DNA from: Caldilineales bacterium
GTDB taxonomy: Bacteria > Chloroflexota > Anaerolineae > J102
Assembly: GCA_019695115.1 (NCBI GenBank)
Contig: JAIBAP010000025.1
Coordinates: 1-64,000 of the forward strand
Reading direction: 5' to 3'
Length of the DNA: 64,000 bases
In this document: one piece after another, positions 46,095-54,609 of the stretch
How positions within the stretch are numbered: the first letter of the stretch is position 1
How the letters are laid out: the number at the start of each line of letters is the position of its first letter
Made by a program: the position numbers and the translations under genes
The notes under the pieces: model-generated
Seen by the model: the letters and a program-made list of their open reading frames with translations, nothing else
Database searches by the model: none
What the model was told of the DNA's origin: nothing

Positions 46095-47495
46095 TCAGCC
46101 ACCGCCCCCGCCGCCGGCGTGGATGCCGCCCTCGGTCAGCTTGGCCGGGTCAAGAAGATCGTCTAGCTGCTCGCGGGTGAGGCTGGTCATCTCCAATGCC
46201 ACATCCTTGAGGCTGCGGCCCTCGGCATAGGCCGTCTTGGCTACCTTCGCGCCCAGCTCGTAGCCGATGACCGGGTTGAGCGCTGTCACCAGGATGGGGT
46301 TCTTGTCCACCAGCCCCCCGATCCGCTGCTCGTTGACCACGAACCCGGCGATGGCCTTGTCGGCCAGCACACGGGCGGCGTTGCCCAGGATCTTCTCGGA
46401 GAACAGCAGGTTGTGGGCAATCACGGGCAGCATGACGTTGAGCTGAAACACGCCCGATTGCCCGCCGATGGTCACGGTTACGTCGCTGCCGATGACTTGG
46501 GCGCAGGCCATCAGCATCGCCTCGGGGATGACCGGGTTGACCTTGCCTGGCATGATGCTGGAGCCGGGCTGGAGGGCGGGGAGGGCGATCTCGCCCAGGC
46601 CAGCGATGGGACCGGAGTTCATCCAGCGCAGGTCGTTGGCGATCTTGATCAGGCTGGCGGCCACGGTCTTGAGCTGGCCGCTGAGTTCCACGGCTGCATC
46701 GGGCGCCGACAGCGATTCGAAGAAATTGTCGTTGGCCCGGAAGTTGCAGCCGCTCCAGTCGGCGAGGATGGCGGCGACGCGGGCGCCGAACTCAGGATGG
46801 GCGTTGATGCCCGTGCCCACCGCCGTCCCGCCCTGCGCCAACTCCCCCACCCGCACCAGCGCTGCTTCGATGCGCTCGATGCCCTTGCGCACCTGCGCCG
46901 CCCAGCCGCTCATCTCCTGGCCCAGCGTGACCGGCATGGCATCCATCAAGTGCGTGCGACCGGTCTTGACCACATGGCCCACGGCCTCGGCTTTGGCGAT
47001 GATGGTTTCGTGCAAGTGGCGGAGGCCGGGGAGCAGGACATCGTTGGCCTCCAGGTAGGCGGCGACATTGATCGTGGTGGGGATCACGTCGTTCGACGAC
47101 TGGCTCATGTTGACGTGGTCGTTGGGATGCACCTTGCGGCCAAGCGAGCGCGTGGCCAACGTGGCGATGACCTCATTGGCATTCATGTTGGTGCTGGTGC
47201 CGGAGCCGGTTTGGAAGATGTCGATGGGGAACTGCGCGTCCCACTTCCCGTCTGCCACCTCGCGGGCGGCCTGGATGATGGCGGCGGCCATGTCGGCGGG
47301 CATCAGCCCCAGGTCGAGATTGGCCTGGGCGCAGGCGGCCTTCACCAGCCCCAGGGCGCGGATGAAACTGCGCGAGAAGGGGACGCCGCTGATGGGGAAG
47401 TTATCCACCGCTCGCTGCGTCTGGGCGCCATAGAGCGCCTCTGCCGGCACGCGCACCTCACCCATCGAGTCTTTTTCGATTCGGTAGTCATTCAT
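46095..47495 (-). CDS. fumC: class II fumarate hydratase
   Basis: A 466-residue enzyme. Signature GSSIMPGKVNP, with GSGTSTNMNANE and SSNDVIPT also present. It interconverts fumarate and malate in the citric acid cycle without an iron-sulfur cluster. The C-terminus ends in an unusual run of six glycines, read from the DNA adjoining the composite repeat, so the natural end may have been altered. Confidence 0.95.
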   Translation of the reverse strand: MNDYRIEKDSMGEVRVPAEALYGAQTQRAVDNFPISGVPFSRSFIRALGLVKAACAQANLDLGLMPADMAAAIIQAAREVADGKWDAQFPIDIFQTGSGTSTNMNANEVIATLATRSLGRKVHPNDHVNMSQSSNDVIPTTINVAAYLEANDVLLPGLRHLHETIIAKAEAVGHVVKTGRTHLMDAMPVTLGQEMSGWAAQVRKGIERIEAALVRVGELAQGGTAVGTGINAHPEFGARVAAILADWSGCNFRANDNFFESLSAPDAAVELSGQLKTVAASLIKIANDLRWMNSGPIAGLGEIALPALQPGSSIMPGKVNPVIPEAMLMACAQVIGSDVTVTIGGQSGVFQLNVMLPVIAHNLLFSEKILGNAARVLADKAIAGFVVNEQRIGGLVDKNPILVTALNPVIGYELGAKVAKTAYAEGRSLKDVALEMTSLTREQLDDLLDPAKLTEGGIHAGGGGGG

Positions 47496-47664
47496 TTTGT
47501 TTTTTCCCTATCGAGTTTTGAGCGAAAGTGAATGAATCAGCCACGAATTTCACGAATGACACGAAAATGATCGGTAGGACTTCGTGAAAAGACGTGAAAT
47601 GCGTGGCCGACAGAAGTCTTATCGAGAGTATAACGGCTACGGAAGCGCCCGGCTATGATCCAGG

Positions 47665-48384
47665 TCAGTCGAACCACATCCGCTTGAAATCTTCGTAGTA
47701 GTGCAGGCTGTCGTCCGGCCCCTGCTCGGCCCAGCGCTCGCGCACCCACTTCTCCATCTCGTCCAGGCTGTCGAACTGGCTGACATGCTGGCGCAGGGCT
47801 GCGATCTTGACATCGATCTCAGCGGTGATGTCGACTTTGTGGTTCGGCTGATCGACCATGCAAAGCCACAGTTCGCGGATGCTATGGGGCATCAGGCCCT
47901 CGGCCAGCAGGTCGGGGAAGAACATAGGGTTGCCGGCGGCCGGGAAGACAGCCTCGATCGTGGCCATGCCGGCGTTGCGATGGTCGGGGTGGTTGATGTA
48001 GTTGTCGCCGCGGAAATAGGCTTCGGGATTCTGGCAGATGATCACATCCGGTTTGAGTTGGCGGATGATGCGCACCAGGCGCTTCCGCAATTCGCGCGTC
48101 GGCTGCAAGAAGCCATCTTCCTCGCCCATGAAGATCACATCCTTCACCCCCAGGACTGCCGCCGCCCGGCGTTGTTCCTCCATCCGCTTCTCCACCACTT
48201 GCGACACGGTGACACCCAAATCGTGGTTGCCCTTGTCGCCGCCGGTGAGGACAACGTAAGTGGCGGTCCCGCCTTTGTCTGTGTGCTGTTTGATCACCCC
48301 ACCACTACAGAATTCGGCGTCATCGGGATGGGCCATGATGACGAGGATGTGCTGGATGGGTGGGGTTTGATCGGATGCTTCCAT
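47665..48384 (-). CDS. PIG-L family N-acetylglucosaminyl deacetylase-like protein
   Basis: A 239-residue zinc enzyme. The motif MAHPDDAEF (H19, D21, D22) and NHPDHRNAG give the metal site. Relatives deacetylate GlcNAc-linked small molecules, for example in bacillithiol or mycothiol synthesis, or lipid-linked sugars. It follows a small open frame by 8 bp. Confidence 0.9.
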   Translation of the reverse strand: MEASDQTPPIQHILVIMAHPDDAEFCSGGVIKQHTDKGGTATYVVLTGGDKGNHDLGVTVSQVVEKRMEEQRRAAAVLGVKDVIFMGEEDGFLQPTRELRKRLVRIIRQLKPDVIICQNPEAYFRGDNYINHPDHRNAGMATIEAVFPAAGNPMFFPDLLAEGLMPHSIRELWLCMVDQPNHKVDITAEIDVKIAALRQHVSQFDSLDEMEKWVRERWAEQGPDDSLHYYEDFKRMWFD

Positions 48385-48392
48385 GATGGCTC

Positions 48393-48593
48393 CTAGTGTT
48401 TGGGGCGTCGCTTCTTCAGCTTGAGCGAGCGGGGAATGGGTCGGGGAGAAGACGGCGTCTGCGCTATCTTCTCGCGAAAAAGCTGGTAGTGGCGCTTGAT
48501 GCGCTCGACATAGGCGGGGTCAGTCAGCAAGACATCCCCGGCCAGTTGCAGAAGGGTGGGCGCCAGACGGCTCTGTGGGCTTAGGGAGTTCAA
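48393..48593 (-). CDS. small basic hypothetical protein
   Basis: A 66-residue frame starting MNSLSPQSRLAPTLLQLAG. It has a leucine-rich helix followed by a basic tail (SLKLKKRRPKH). The stop lies 8 bp before the PIG-L start, which suggests the same transcript. No family was recognised. It is uncertain whether it is translated. Confidence 0.4.
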   Translation of the reverse strand: MNSLSPQSRLAPTLLQLAGDVLLTDPAYVERIKRHYQLFREKIAQTPSSPRPIPRSLKLKKRRPKH

Positions 48594-48619
48594 GGCGTCT
48601 GGCTACCGTGGGTTTAGAC

Positions 48620-48655
48620 AACAGAGACCCTCGCCGGAAGGCAAGGGTCTCTGTT
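48620..48655 (-). terminator. strong hairpin after the ferredoxin gene
   Basis: A 16-bp stem (AACAGAGACCCTCGCC with one mismatch) and a 4-base loop lie 23 bp after the ferredoxin stop. There is no clear T run on either side, so it may act as a mRNA-stabilising end rather than a classical terminator. Confidence 0.55.
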
Positions 48656-48678
48656 CGCGAATTCGCAAGCGGAGAGGA

Positions 48679-48948
48679 TCAGGGCGCCGAGTTGTAGCCG
48701 GGGCCGGACTTGAAGAAGGCGGCGTTGAACTCGATCGCCTGCGAAAACTCGGCCGGCACATCCGGTTCGGGGAAGATGGCTTCGACCGGGCATTCGGGCA
48801 CGCAGGCGCCGCAATCGATACAGGTGTCGGGATCGATGAAGTACCAGGGCCACTGGCCTTCGGGAAAACCAGGCACGATGCACTCGACCGGACAGACTTC
48901 GGCGCAGGCGCCATCGCGGATGCAGGTATCAACGATTACATGGGGCAT
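48679..48948 (-). CDS. 7Fe-type ferredoxin
   Basis: An 89-residue electron carrier. The first cluster motif is C9-x5-C15-x3-C19 with D12 in place of the second cysteine, which predicts a [3Fe-4S] cluster; C23 belongs to the other cluster. The second motif is CIDCGACVPEC, a standard [4Fe-4S] set. A C-terminal extension (about 60-89) is acidic and aromatic. It is cytoplasmic and could serve the AOR enzyme or other oxidoreductases. Confidence 0.93.
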   Translation of the reverse strand: MPHVIVDTCIRDGACAEVCPVECIVPGFPEGQWPWYFIDPDTCIDCGACVPECPVEAIFPEPDVPAEFSQAIEFNAAFFKSGPGYNSAP

Positions 48949-49022
48949 GGAGTAGCGACCTCGATGAGAGCAGCAAGATGGCTGTGAGCGGGAGGCGAGT
49001 CAGACCCCGCCAACCTCCGGCA

Positions 49023-49052
49023 ATTGTAGTAGGGCCAGGGGCAGCCTGTCAA
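49023..49052 (-). promoter_or_regulatory. ferredoxin promoter
   Basis: Minus strand TTGACA (49052-49047) and TACAAT (49028-49023) are 18 bp apart. Confidence 0.8.
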
Positions 49053-49093
49053 AACAACACAGCCTTCAGACCGAAACTCTCAGCGCCTCGAGC

Positions 49094-49750
49094 TCACACC
49101 GCCGCCCTCACGTCCACGATCTCGTGGTCAGGGGTTGCCGCCAGCGCCGCCATGGCCTCATCGACCTTGACATCGCTGATCTTGAGCACCATATCATAGT
49201 AGCCGGGGGCGCGGCGGGCCGGGAAGCTGCCCACGCCGGTGATGCCCCAACCGTGCGCCGCCACCACCCCGAAGATCTTGGCAAACTCGCCTTTGCGGTC
49301 CGGGACGCGCACCGTCACCCGGATGCCCTCGGCGCGGATGCCGAGCATCTCCTGGAAGGCGCGCAGCAGGTCGGTCTCGGTGAGGATGCCCGTCACCACT
49401 TCATCTTCGATCACCGGCAGACAGCCGATCTTGTGTTCGGTCATGACCCTGGCCGCGCGCTCGACCGTGCGGTCGGGGCCGATGATTTGGACGTGCTCGC
49501 TCCGCACCATCACCCGTTCCACCGTCATGTTGGCCAGGAAGCGCGAGATCTCCCACACGTTCAGGCTGGCGAGGGCGTCGGGTTTGATCGCCAGACACTG
49601 GCGCGTGATCAGGCCCAGCAGCTTCTTGCCGCTGCCCACCACCGGCAGGTGGCGGATATTATTCTCGGCCATGATCTGTTGGGCCTCGGCGGCGGGCATG
49701 CGCGGCGAGATCAGGATGGGATGGCGGGTCATGCAATCGTTGACCAACAT
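49094..49750 (-). CDS. CBS pair plus ACT domain protein
   Basis: A 218-residue protein of the AcuB type. Two CBS motifs (about 5-60 and 78-130) bind an adenine nucleotide. The ACT-like domain (about 140-215) contains VRVPDRKGEFAKIF. It is probably a ligand sensor. It begins 3 bp after the dual ATPase gene and may be co-transcribed with the peptide transporter. Confidence 0.85.
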   Translation of the reverse strand: MLVNDCMTRHPILISPRMPAAEAQQIMAENNIRHLPVVGSGKKLLGLITRQCLAIKPDALASLNVWEISRFLANMTVERVMVRSEHVQIIGPDRTVERAARVMTEHKIGCLPVIEDEVVTGILTETDLLRAFQEMLGIRAEGIRVTVRVPDRKGEFAKIFGVVAAHGWGITGVGSFPARRAPGYYDMVLKISDVKVDEAMAALAATPDHEIVDVRAAV

Positions 49751-49753
49751 GGT

Positions 49754-51910
49754 TCAAGCCTCTTGGGTTGGGGAGACGACCGGATCGAAAGTGCGCAGGG
49801 TGGCAAGGGGGATGTGGCAGAAGATGCGGTGGCCGTGGCCTGCCTCTTGCCAGGGCGGCGGTGTGGTTTCGCAGATGGCGCCGCCATCGGGCAGCAGGCT
49901 GCGCCGCGGGCAGCGGGTGTGGAAACGGCAGCCGCTGGGCGGGTTGAGGGCGCTGGGGACATTGCCCTCCAGCCGGATGCGCTTCTGCCGGATGGTGGGG
50001 TCGGGGACGGGTACGGCCGAGAGCAGGGCCTCGGTGTAGGGATGGTAGGGCGGGGCGTAGATGGCCTCGGCCGGGCCAATCTCCATGATCTGGCCCAGGT
50101 ACATCACCGCCACATCGTCCGAGAAAAAGCGGACGACGCTGAGGTCGTGGGCGATGAAGATGAGGGTGGTGCCGAATTCTCGCTGCACATCCAGCAGCAG
50201 GTTGAGGATGGCCGCCTGCACCGAGACATCGAGGGCGCTGACGGGTTCATCGCACAGCACCAGGTCGGGGCGAGAGGCCAGGGCGCGGGCGATGCCGACG
50301 CGCTGTTTCTCGCCGCCGCTGAGTTGCCGGGGCAGACGGTCGTAGTAGTTCTCGCCCAGGCGCACGGCCTGCAACATCTGCACCACTTTGTCCCGCACGT
50401 CGTCTTTGGCGGCCAGCCCAAAGCGCAACATAGGCCGCCCGATCTGCTGGCCGACGGTGTAGGAGGGGTTCATGGTCGAATCCGGGTTCTGGAAGACCAT
50501 TTGCAGTTCCTGGATGAGCTTGACATCGCGCTTGCCCAGGCTGGTGGTGATGTCGAAGCCCATGAATTCCTGCTCGCCGGCGGTGGGGCTTTCCAGGCCG
50601 ATGATGGTCTTGACCAGGGTGCTCTTGCCGCAGCCCGATTCGCCGACGATGCCCAGGGTGCGGCCTTTGGGGACGCTGAAGGAGGCGTCTTCCACCGCCT
50701 TGACGAAGCGTTTCTGGCCCCGTCCCAACACATCCTTGAGCGAATTCCCCACCACCGGGTAGTATTTCTGCAGACCATCGACCTTGAGGATGGCGTCCGA
50801 CGCGGTGGCGGCGGCCTTCTTGGTGGCTTCGGCGCGGGCCTCGGCCATGCCCAGCAGGTCGGCGGGCGGTTGCCACTGCGCCGGGTCGATCGACTCGGCA
50901 AAATGGCAGCGCACCAGCACATCACCAGGAAGCGAACGGATCTTCGGGCGCTCGTCCTGGCAGCGGGCCTGAACATAGTCGCAGCGCGGGCCAAAGACGC
51001 AGCCGGCCGGGCGGGCGTGGGGCGGGGGCACGCGACCGGCGATGGGGTAGAGGACGCTGCTGGCTTTGTCCTTGCCCAACCGCGGCAGACAGCGCATCAG
51101 GCCCTGGGTGTAGGGGTGTTGCGGCCGCTTGAAGATCTGGCGCACCGTGCCCCGCTCCACCATCTCGCCCGCATACATCACGCCCACCCGGTCGCAGACG
51201 CGGGCGACGACGCCCAGGTTGTGGGTGATGAACATGATGGCGGTGTCGAAGTCACGCTGCAACTCGGCGATGAGGTCGAGCACGGCCGCCTCGACGGTGA
51301 CATCGAGGGCGGTGGTCGGCTCGTCCATGATCAACAGGGCGGGGTTGTTCAGCAGGGCGGTGGCGATGACGATGCGTTGCTGTTGGCCGCCGGAAATCTG
51401 GTGGGGATAGCGCCGCAGGACATTGGCCGGGTCGGGCATGTAGACCCGCTCCAGCATCTGGATGCACCGCTGCTCCGCTTCCTCGCTGCTCATGCTGCGG
51501 TGGATCATCAGCACTTCCTTCATCTGCTCGCCGATGCGCATCGAGGGGTTGAGCGCCTGCATGGGGTCCTGGAAGACCATGGCGATCTGATCCCCGCGCA
51601 ACTGCCGCAGCTCATCCTCGCTCTTGCCCACCAGGTCCTGGCCCAGGAATCTGATCGAGCCGCGTTTGACATAGCCGTTGGCGCCGAGGAAGTTCAGCAC
51701 CGCCCAGGCGACAGTGCTCTTGCCGCAGCCTGATTCGCCGACGATGGCATGGTTCTCACCCCGGTAGATCTCGAACGAAACATCCTGCACGGCTTCGACC
51801 TCGCCCCCACGTATCTTGTAGGCGACGGCCAGGTTTTCGACTTTGAGCACGGGGCCGCCCCGGTCGCGGGCTTCGTCTTGGAGGGTCCAGTCGAGGGTGG
51901 GTGTGGGCAT
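49754..51910 (-). CDS. peptide ABC transporter, two fused ATPase domains
   Basis: A 718-residue fusion of DppD- and DppF-like proteins. Domain one (about 20-350) has GESGCGKSTVAWAV, ISGGQQQR and LLIMDEPTTALD. Domain two (about 375-700) has GESGCGKSTLVKTI, LSGGEKQR and VLCDEPVSALD. Each domain ends with the oligopeptide-type cysteine motif (CVFGPRCDYVQARC; in the second CRFHTRCPRR). A Glu- and Ala-rich linker joins them. It energises the two permeases encoded just upstream. Confidence 0.95.
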   Translation of the reverse strand: MPTPTLDWTLQDEARDRGGPVLKVENLAVAYKIRGGEVEAVQDVSFEIYRGENHAIVGESGCGKSTVAWAVLNFLGANGYVKRGSIRFLGQDLVGKSEDELRQLRGDQIAMVFQDPMQALNPSMRIGEQMKEVLMIHRSMSSEEAEQRCIQMLERVYMPDPANVLRRYPHQISGGQQQRIVIATALLNNPALLIMDEPTTALDVTVEAAVLDLIAELQRDFDTAIMFITHNLGVVARVCDRVGVMYAGEMVERGTVRQIFKRPQHPYTQGLMRCLPRLGKDKASSVLYPIAGRVPPPHARPAGCVFGPRCDYVQARCQDERPKIRSLPGDVLVRCHFAESIDPAQWQPPADLLGMAEARAEATKKAAATASDAILKVDGLQKYYPVVGNSLKDVLGRGQKRFVKAVEDASFSVPKGRTLGIVGESGCGKSTLVKTIIGLESPTAGEQEFMGFDITTSLGKRDVKLIQELQMVFQNPDSTMNPSYTVGQQIGRPMLRFGLAAKDDVRDKVVQMLQAVRLGENYYDRLPRQLSGGEKQRVGIARALASRPDLVLCDEPVSALDVSVQAAILNLLLDVQREFGTTLIFIAHDLSVVRFFSDDVAVMYLGQIMEIGPAEAIYAPPYHPYTEALLSAVPVPDPTIRQKRIRLEGNVPSALNPPSGCRFHTRCPRRSLLPDGGAICETTPPPWQEAGHGHRIFCHIPLATLRTFDPVVSPTQEA

Positions 51911-51982
51911 AGGCGGAGACGCAGAGAGGGGGGAGGGGGAGACGCAGGGACGCAGGGAGGGAGAGAGGGAGAGGGGAGAAAT

Positions 51983-52124
51983 CGTAGTAACGGCTTTAGC
52001 CGTTCTTCTTCTCGCTCTTGATTACCTTTGATAGCGCGCTAATTCCTGGCAGGGAGGCTCGTAGTAACGGCTTTAGCCGTTCTTCTTCTCGCTCTTGATT
52101 ACCTTTGATAGCGCGCTAATTCCT
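51983..52124. repeat. 77-bp direct repeat copying the end of the permease gene
   Basis: Two 65-bp identical copies (51983-52047 and 52060-52124) contain GTAACGGCTTTAGCCGTT and the last 26 bp of the permease gene, stop included. The second copy is the real gene end; the first is a duplicate downstream of it. Confidence 0.93.
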
Positions 52125-53025
52125 CGCGCAGCCCATCGGCCAGCAGATTCAGCCCGATGACCAGCGAGGCAATGGCGACCGAAGGCGGGATGACGCCCCA
52201 GGCAAAGGCGAAGATGTAGCGGCGGGCGTCGTTGACCATGCTCCCCCAGTCGGGGTCGGGCGGCGGCAAGCCCACGCCCAAGAAGCCGAGGGTGCCGATG
52301 GCGAAGATGGCGTAACCCACGCGCAGGGTGGCGTCCACCAGCAGCGGGCCGCGGGCGTTGGGCAGGATCTCGCGGAACATGATCCAGCCCAGCCGCTCGC
52401 CCCGCGTCTCGGCGGCGCGGATGTAGTCACGCGTCTTGATGTCGAGCGTCAGGCTGCGGACGAGCCGGGCCATGCCGGGCGCGCCGGTGATCATGATGGC
52501 GGCGACGACAACCAGATCGCCCTGCTCGAAGGCGGTGATGATGACGAGATAGAGAACGATGGCCGGGAAGGCGACCAACGCATCCAACACCTGCATGATC
52601 GACTGATCCCACCAGCCGCCGCGATAGCCGGCATTGAGGCCGAGGATGGAGCCGAGAACCAGGGCGCCGAACACACCCCACAGCGCCACCCCGCCGGGGA
52701 CCACCAGCCCGCTGTCACCGGGCAGGCGGGTCTTGAGCAAGATGACCTGCGTGCCCTCCATCAGTCGCGAGAGGATGTCTCGGCCCAGGTTATCGGTGCC
52801 GAGCAAGTTGGTCGAGTTCGGCAGCTGGTTGGGCTGGAAGAGTTGGGCATTGGGGGGAGAGGGCGTCCAGAAGAGCGAGATGATCCCGACCACGAACCAG
52901 AAGACGACCAGGATCAGGCCAACGGTGGCCACCCGCGATTCGAAGATGATCGAAATGCCTTTCCACCACGATTGCAGGCGGGAAGGGCGGGCCGAGGCAG
53001 GGGCGAGGGGTTGGGAGAGGGCCAT
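52099..53025 (-). CDS. peptide ABC transporter permease (DppC type)
   Basis: A 308-residue permease. N-terminal helix (about 30-52), then five helices in the BPD_transp_1 fold. The EAA-like loop is RAAETRGERLGWIMFREILPN, quoted only in part here: GERLGWIMFREILPN. The external loop before it holds GTDNLGRD, typical of DppC. It pairs with the permease at 53089. Confidence 0.94.
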   Translation of the reverse strand: MALSQPLAPASARPSRLQSWWKGISIIFESRVATVGLILVVFWFVVGIISLFWTPSPPNAQLFQPNQLPNSTNLLGTDNLGRDILSRLMEGTQVILLKTRLPGDSGLVVPGGVALWGVFGALVLGSILGLNAGYRGGWWDQSIMQVLDALVAFPAIVLYLVIITAFEQGDLVVVAAIMITGAPGMARLVRSLTLDIKTRDYIRAAETRGERLGWIMFREILPNARGPLLVDATLRVGYAIFAIGTLGFLGVGLPPPDPDWGSMVNDARRYIFAFAWGVIPPSVAIASLVIGLNLLADGLREELARYQR

Positions 53026-53044
53026 GTTTGTGGGGGTGGGTGGT

Positions 53045-53087
53045 AATTGGAGATTGGAGATTAATCTCCAATCTCCAATCTCTAATC
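53045..53087. repeat. palindromic heptanucleotide array
   Basis: ATTGGAG units run into their own inverse, CTCCAAT, so the array forms a perfect hairpin GGAGATTGGAGATTAATC with its complement, still in 7-bp phase. It fills the gap between the two permease genes. Confidence 0.85.
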
Positions 53088-53088
53088 A

Positions 53089-54387
53089 CTAAGAATAGCG
53101 AATCCTCGGATTGAGCATCGTATAGGCAAGATCGCCGAGCAAGCGCGTGACGATGGCGATGATGACCAGGAGCATGGCCGCGGCTTCGACAGCGTTGACA
53201 TCGCCGAAGACCGCGGCCTGATAGATGTAGGTGCCCAGGCCGGGGTAGCCAAAGATGGATTCGACCACGACCACACCACCGATCAGCCAGTTGACGTGCA
53301 ACATGATGATGGTGATGGGGGCCAGCAAGGCGTTGCGCAGGGCGTGGTTGAGGATCACCCGGCGCCGGGGCATGCCTTTGATAAAGGCGGTGCGGATGAA
53401 GGCGGCGTCCATGACTTCGACCATGCTAGAGCGGGTCATGCGGGCCACATAGCCCAACTCGGCGGCGGTGAGCGTCATCACCGGCAACACCAGCAGTTTG
53501 GGATTTTCGAAGATGGCGTTGGCGCTGGTGAAGATGGCTACCGCCGGGAAGACCTGCAGCCAGACGCCAAAGATCAGGATCAGAAAGATGCCGGTGACGA
53601 ACTCCGGCGTGGCGGTGAAGGCCAGCCCACCGATGGAGATCGTGCGGTCGACGGCTTTGCCCTCGTTGGCGCCGGCCAATACGCCCAACACCAGCGCCAG
53701 GGGCATGACGATGAGGAAGGCGACGCCGGCCAGCACTAGGGTGTTGCGGACGCGCGGGAGCAGGGTGACGGCCACGGGCCGGCCCGTTTGCAACGATTCA
53801 CCGGCATCCAGGCGCAGCAGGCCTTTGCGCAGCGGGATATACTGGCGCGGGCCGTCGCCCTCTTTGCGGAAACCGGCCTTCGTGCGCACCCACACCGTCT
53901 CTCCCGACCCCTTCACCCACATCACAGCGCTGTTGTTGGTGTTCACGCCCCAGAAGGCCTGTTCACCTTTCTCATTCGTCTCCCACTTCACCGTGGCCGG
54001 CTCTTCGGTCGAGGAACCGTCGGCCTGGCGCCGGAAGACCACCATCTCCCCCTCTTTCATCTCCCAACGCACCGGCCCATCCTCCTCTTTCACCCACCAT
54101 TCCGCCTCGCCTGTGCTTGGATTTCGTAACGACACCAAAGGCTGCCCGGCTTGACGGCTGGCGCGGCGGTCGCTGCCGATCAGCCAGTCGAGGTAGCGCT
54201 GCCAGGCCGGGGCGTCGAGGCCCAATTGGGCGCGATACGACGCTCGCTGCTCGGGCGTCGATTCGATCCCCAGGATTTTCACCGTCACATCACCTGTCCC
54301 TACCTCGAGAAAGAAAAAAAGGGTGATGGAGACGATCAGCATGGTGATGACCGTGGAAACGATGCTTCGCATCAGGAATCGCGCCAT
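53089..54387 (-). CDS. peptide ABC transporter permease (DppB type) with a large insertion
   Basis: A 432-residue permease. The first helix (about 8-28) and the external motif YRAQLGLDAPAWQRYLDWL are normal. Between residues about 72 and 190 there is an extra segment of about 118 residues, rich in Trp and beta-prone (EWWVKEEDG, AVMWVKGSGETVWV). After it the family resumes with DAGESLQTGRPV and the remaining helices, including the cytoplasmic EAA-like loop AFIRTAFIKGMPRRRV. The insertion should face outside, near the binding protein. Typical DppB proteins have about 310-340 residues. Confidence 0.93.
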   Translation of the reverse strand: MARFLMRSIVSTVITMLIVSITLFFFLEVGTGDVTVKILGIESTPEQRASYRAQLGLDAPAWQRYLDWLIGSDRRASRQAGQPLVSLRNPSTGEAEWWVKEEDGPVRWEMKEGEMVVFRRQADGSSTEEPATVKWETNEKGEQAFWGVNTNNSAVMWVKGSGETVWVRTKAGFRKEGDGPRQYIPLRKGLLRLDAGESLQTGRPVAVTLLPRVRNTLVLAGVAFLIVMPLALVLGVLAGANEGKAVDRTISIGGLAFTATPEFVTGIFLILIFGVWLQVFPAVAIFTSANAIFENPKLLVLPVMTLTAAELGYVARMTRSSMVEVMDAAFIRTAFIKGMPRRRVILNHALRNALLAPITIIMLHVNWLIGGVVVVESIFGYPGLGTYIYQAAVFGDVNAVEAAAMLLVIIAIVTRLLGDLAYTMLNPRIRYS

Positions 54388-54410
54388 GGGTGTGTCTCCG
54401 TGGTGAGGGT

Positions 54411-54605
54411 GTGGTGCGTATTATGTGGTGCGTGAAACGTGAGGCGTGATGTGTGGTGCGTATTACATGGGGTGTGGGGCGTATTGCGTATTTCTTAGAA
54501 TGGTGCTGAATTCTAAAGAAATACGCAATACGCAAGCTGCTGCATCATTGTTGCGCGTCCCGCCGAATGAAGTCTCCTACGGAACACGGAAGACGCAATA
54601 CGCCA
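54411..54605. repeat. heptanucleotide arrays (GTGGTGC family)
   Basis: Twelve units lie in one phase (54411-54494), many beginning GT: GTGGTGC, GTATTAT, GTGAAAC, GTGAGGC, GTATTGC, GTATTTC. A shorter inverse set (AATACGC, ACGGAAC, ACGCAAT) follows near 54520-54605. The region separates the binding protein and permease genes. Confidence 0.85.
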
Positions 54606-54609
54606 ACCC

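Noticed and set aside
49124-51733. 869-codon plus-strand open frame
   Set aside because: It lies opposite the dual ATPase gene, which has all ABC motifs; the plus frame has Gly/His/Asp-rich low-complexity content typical of a shadow.
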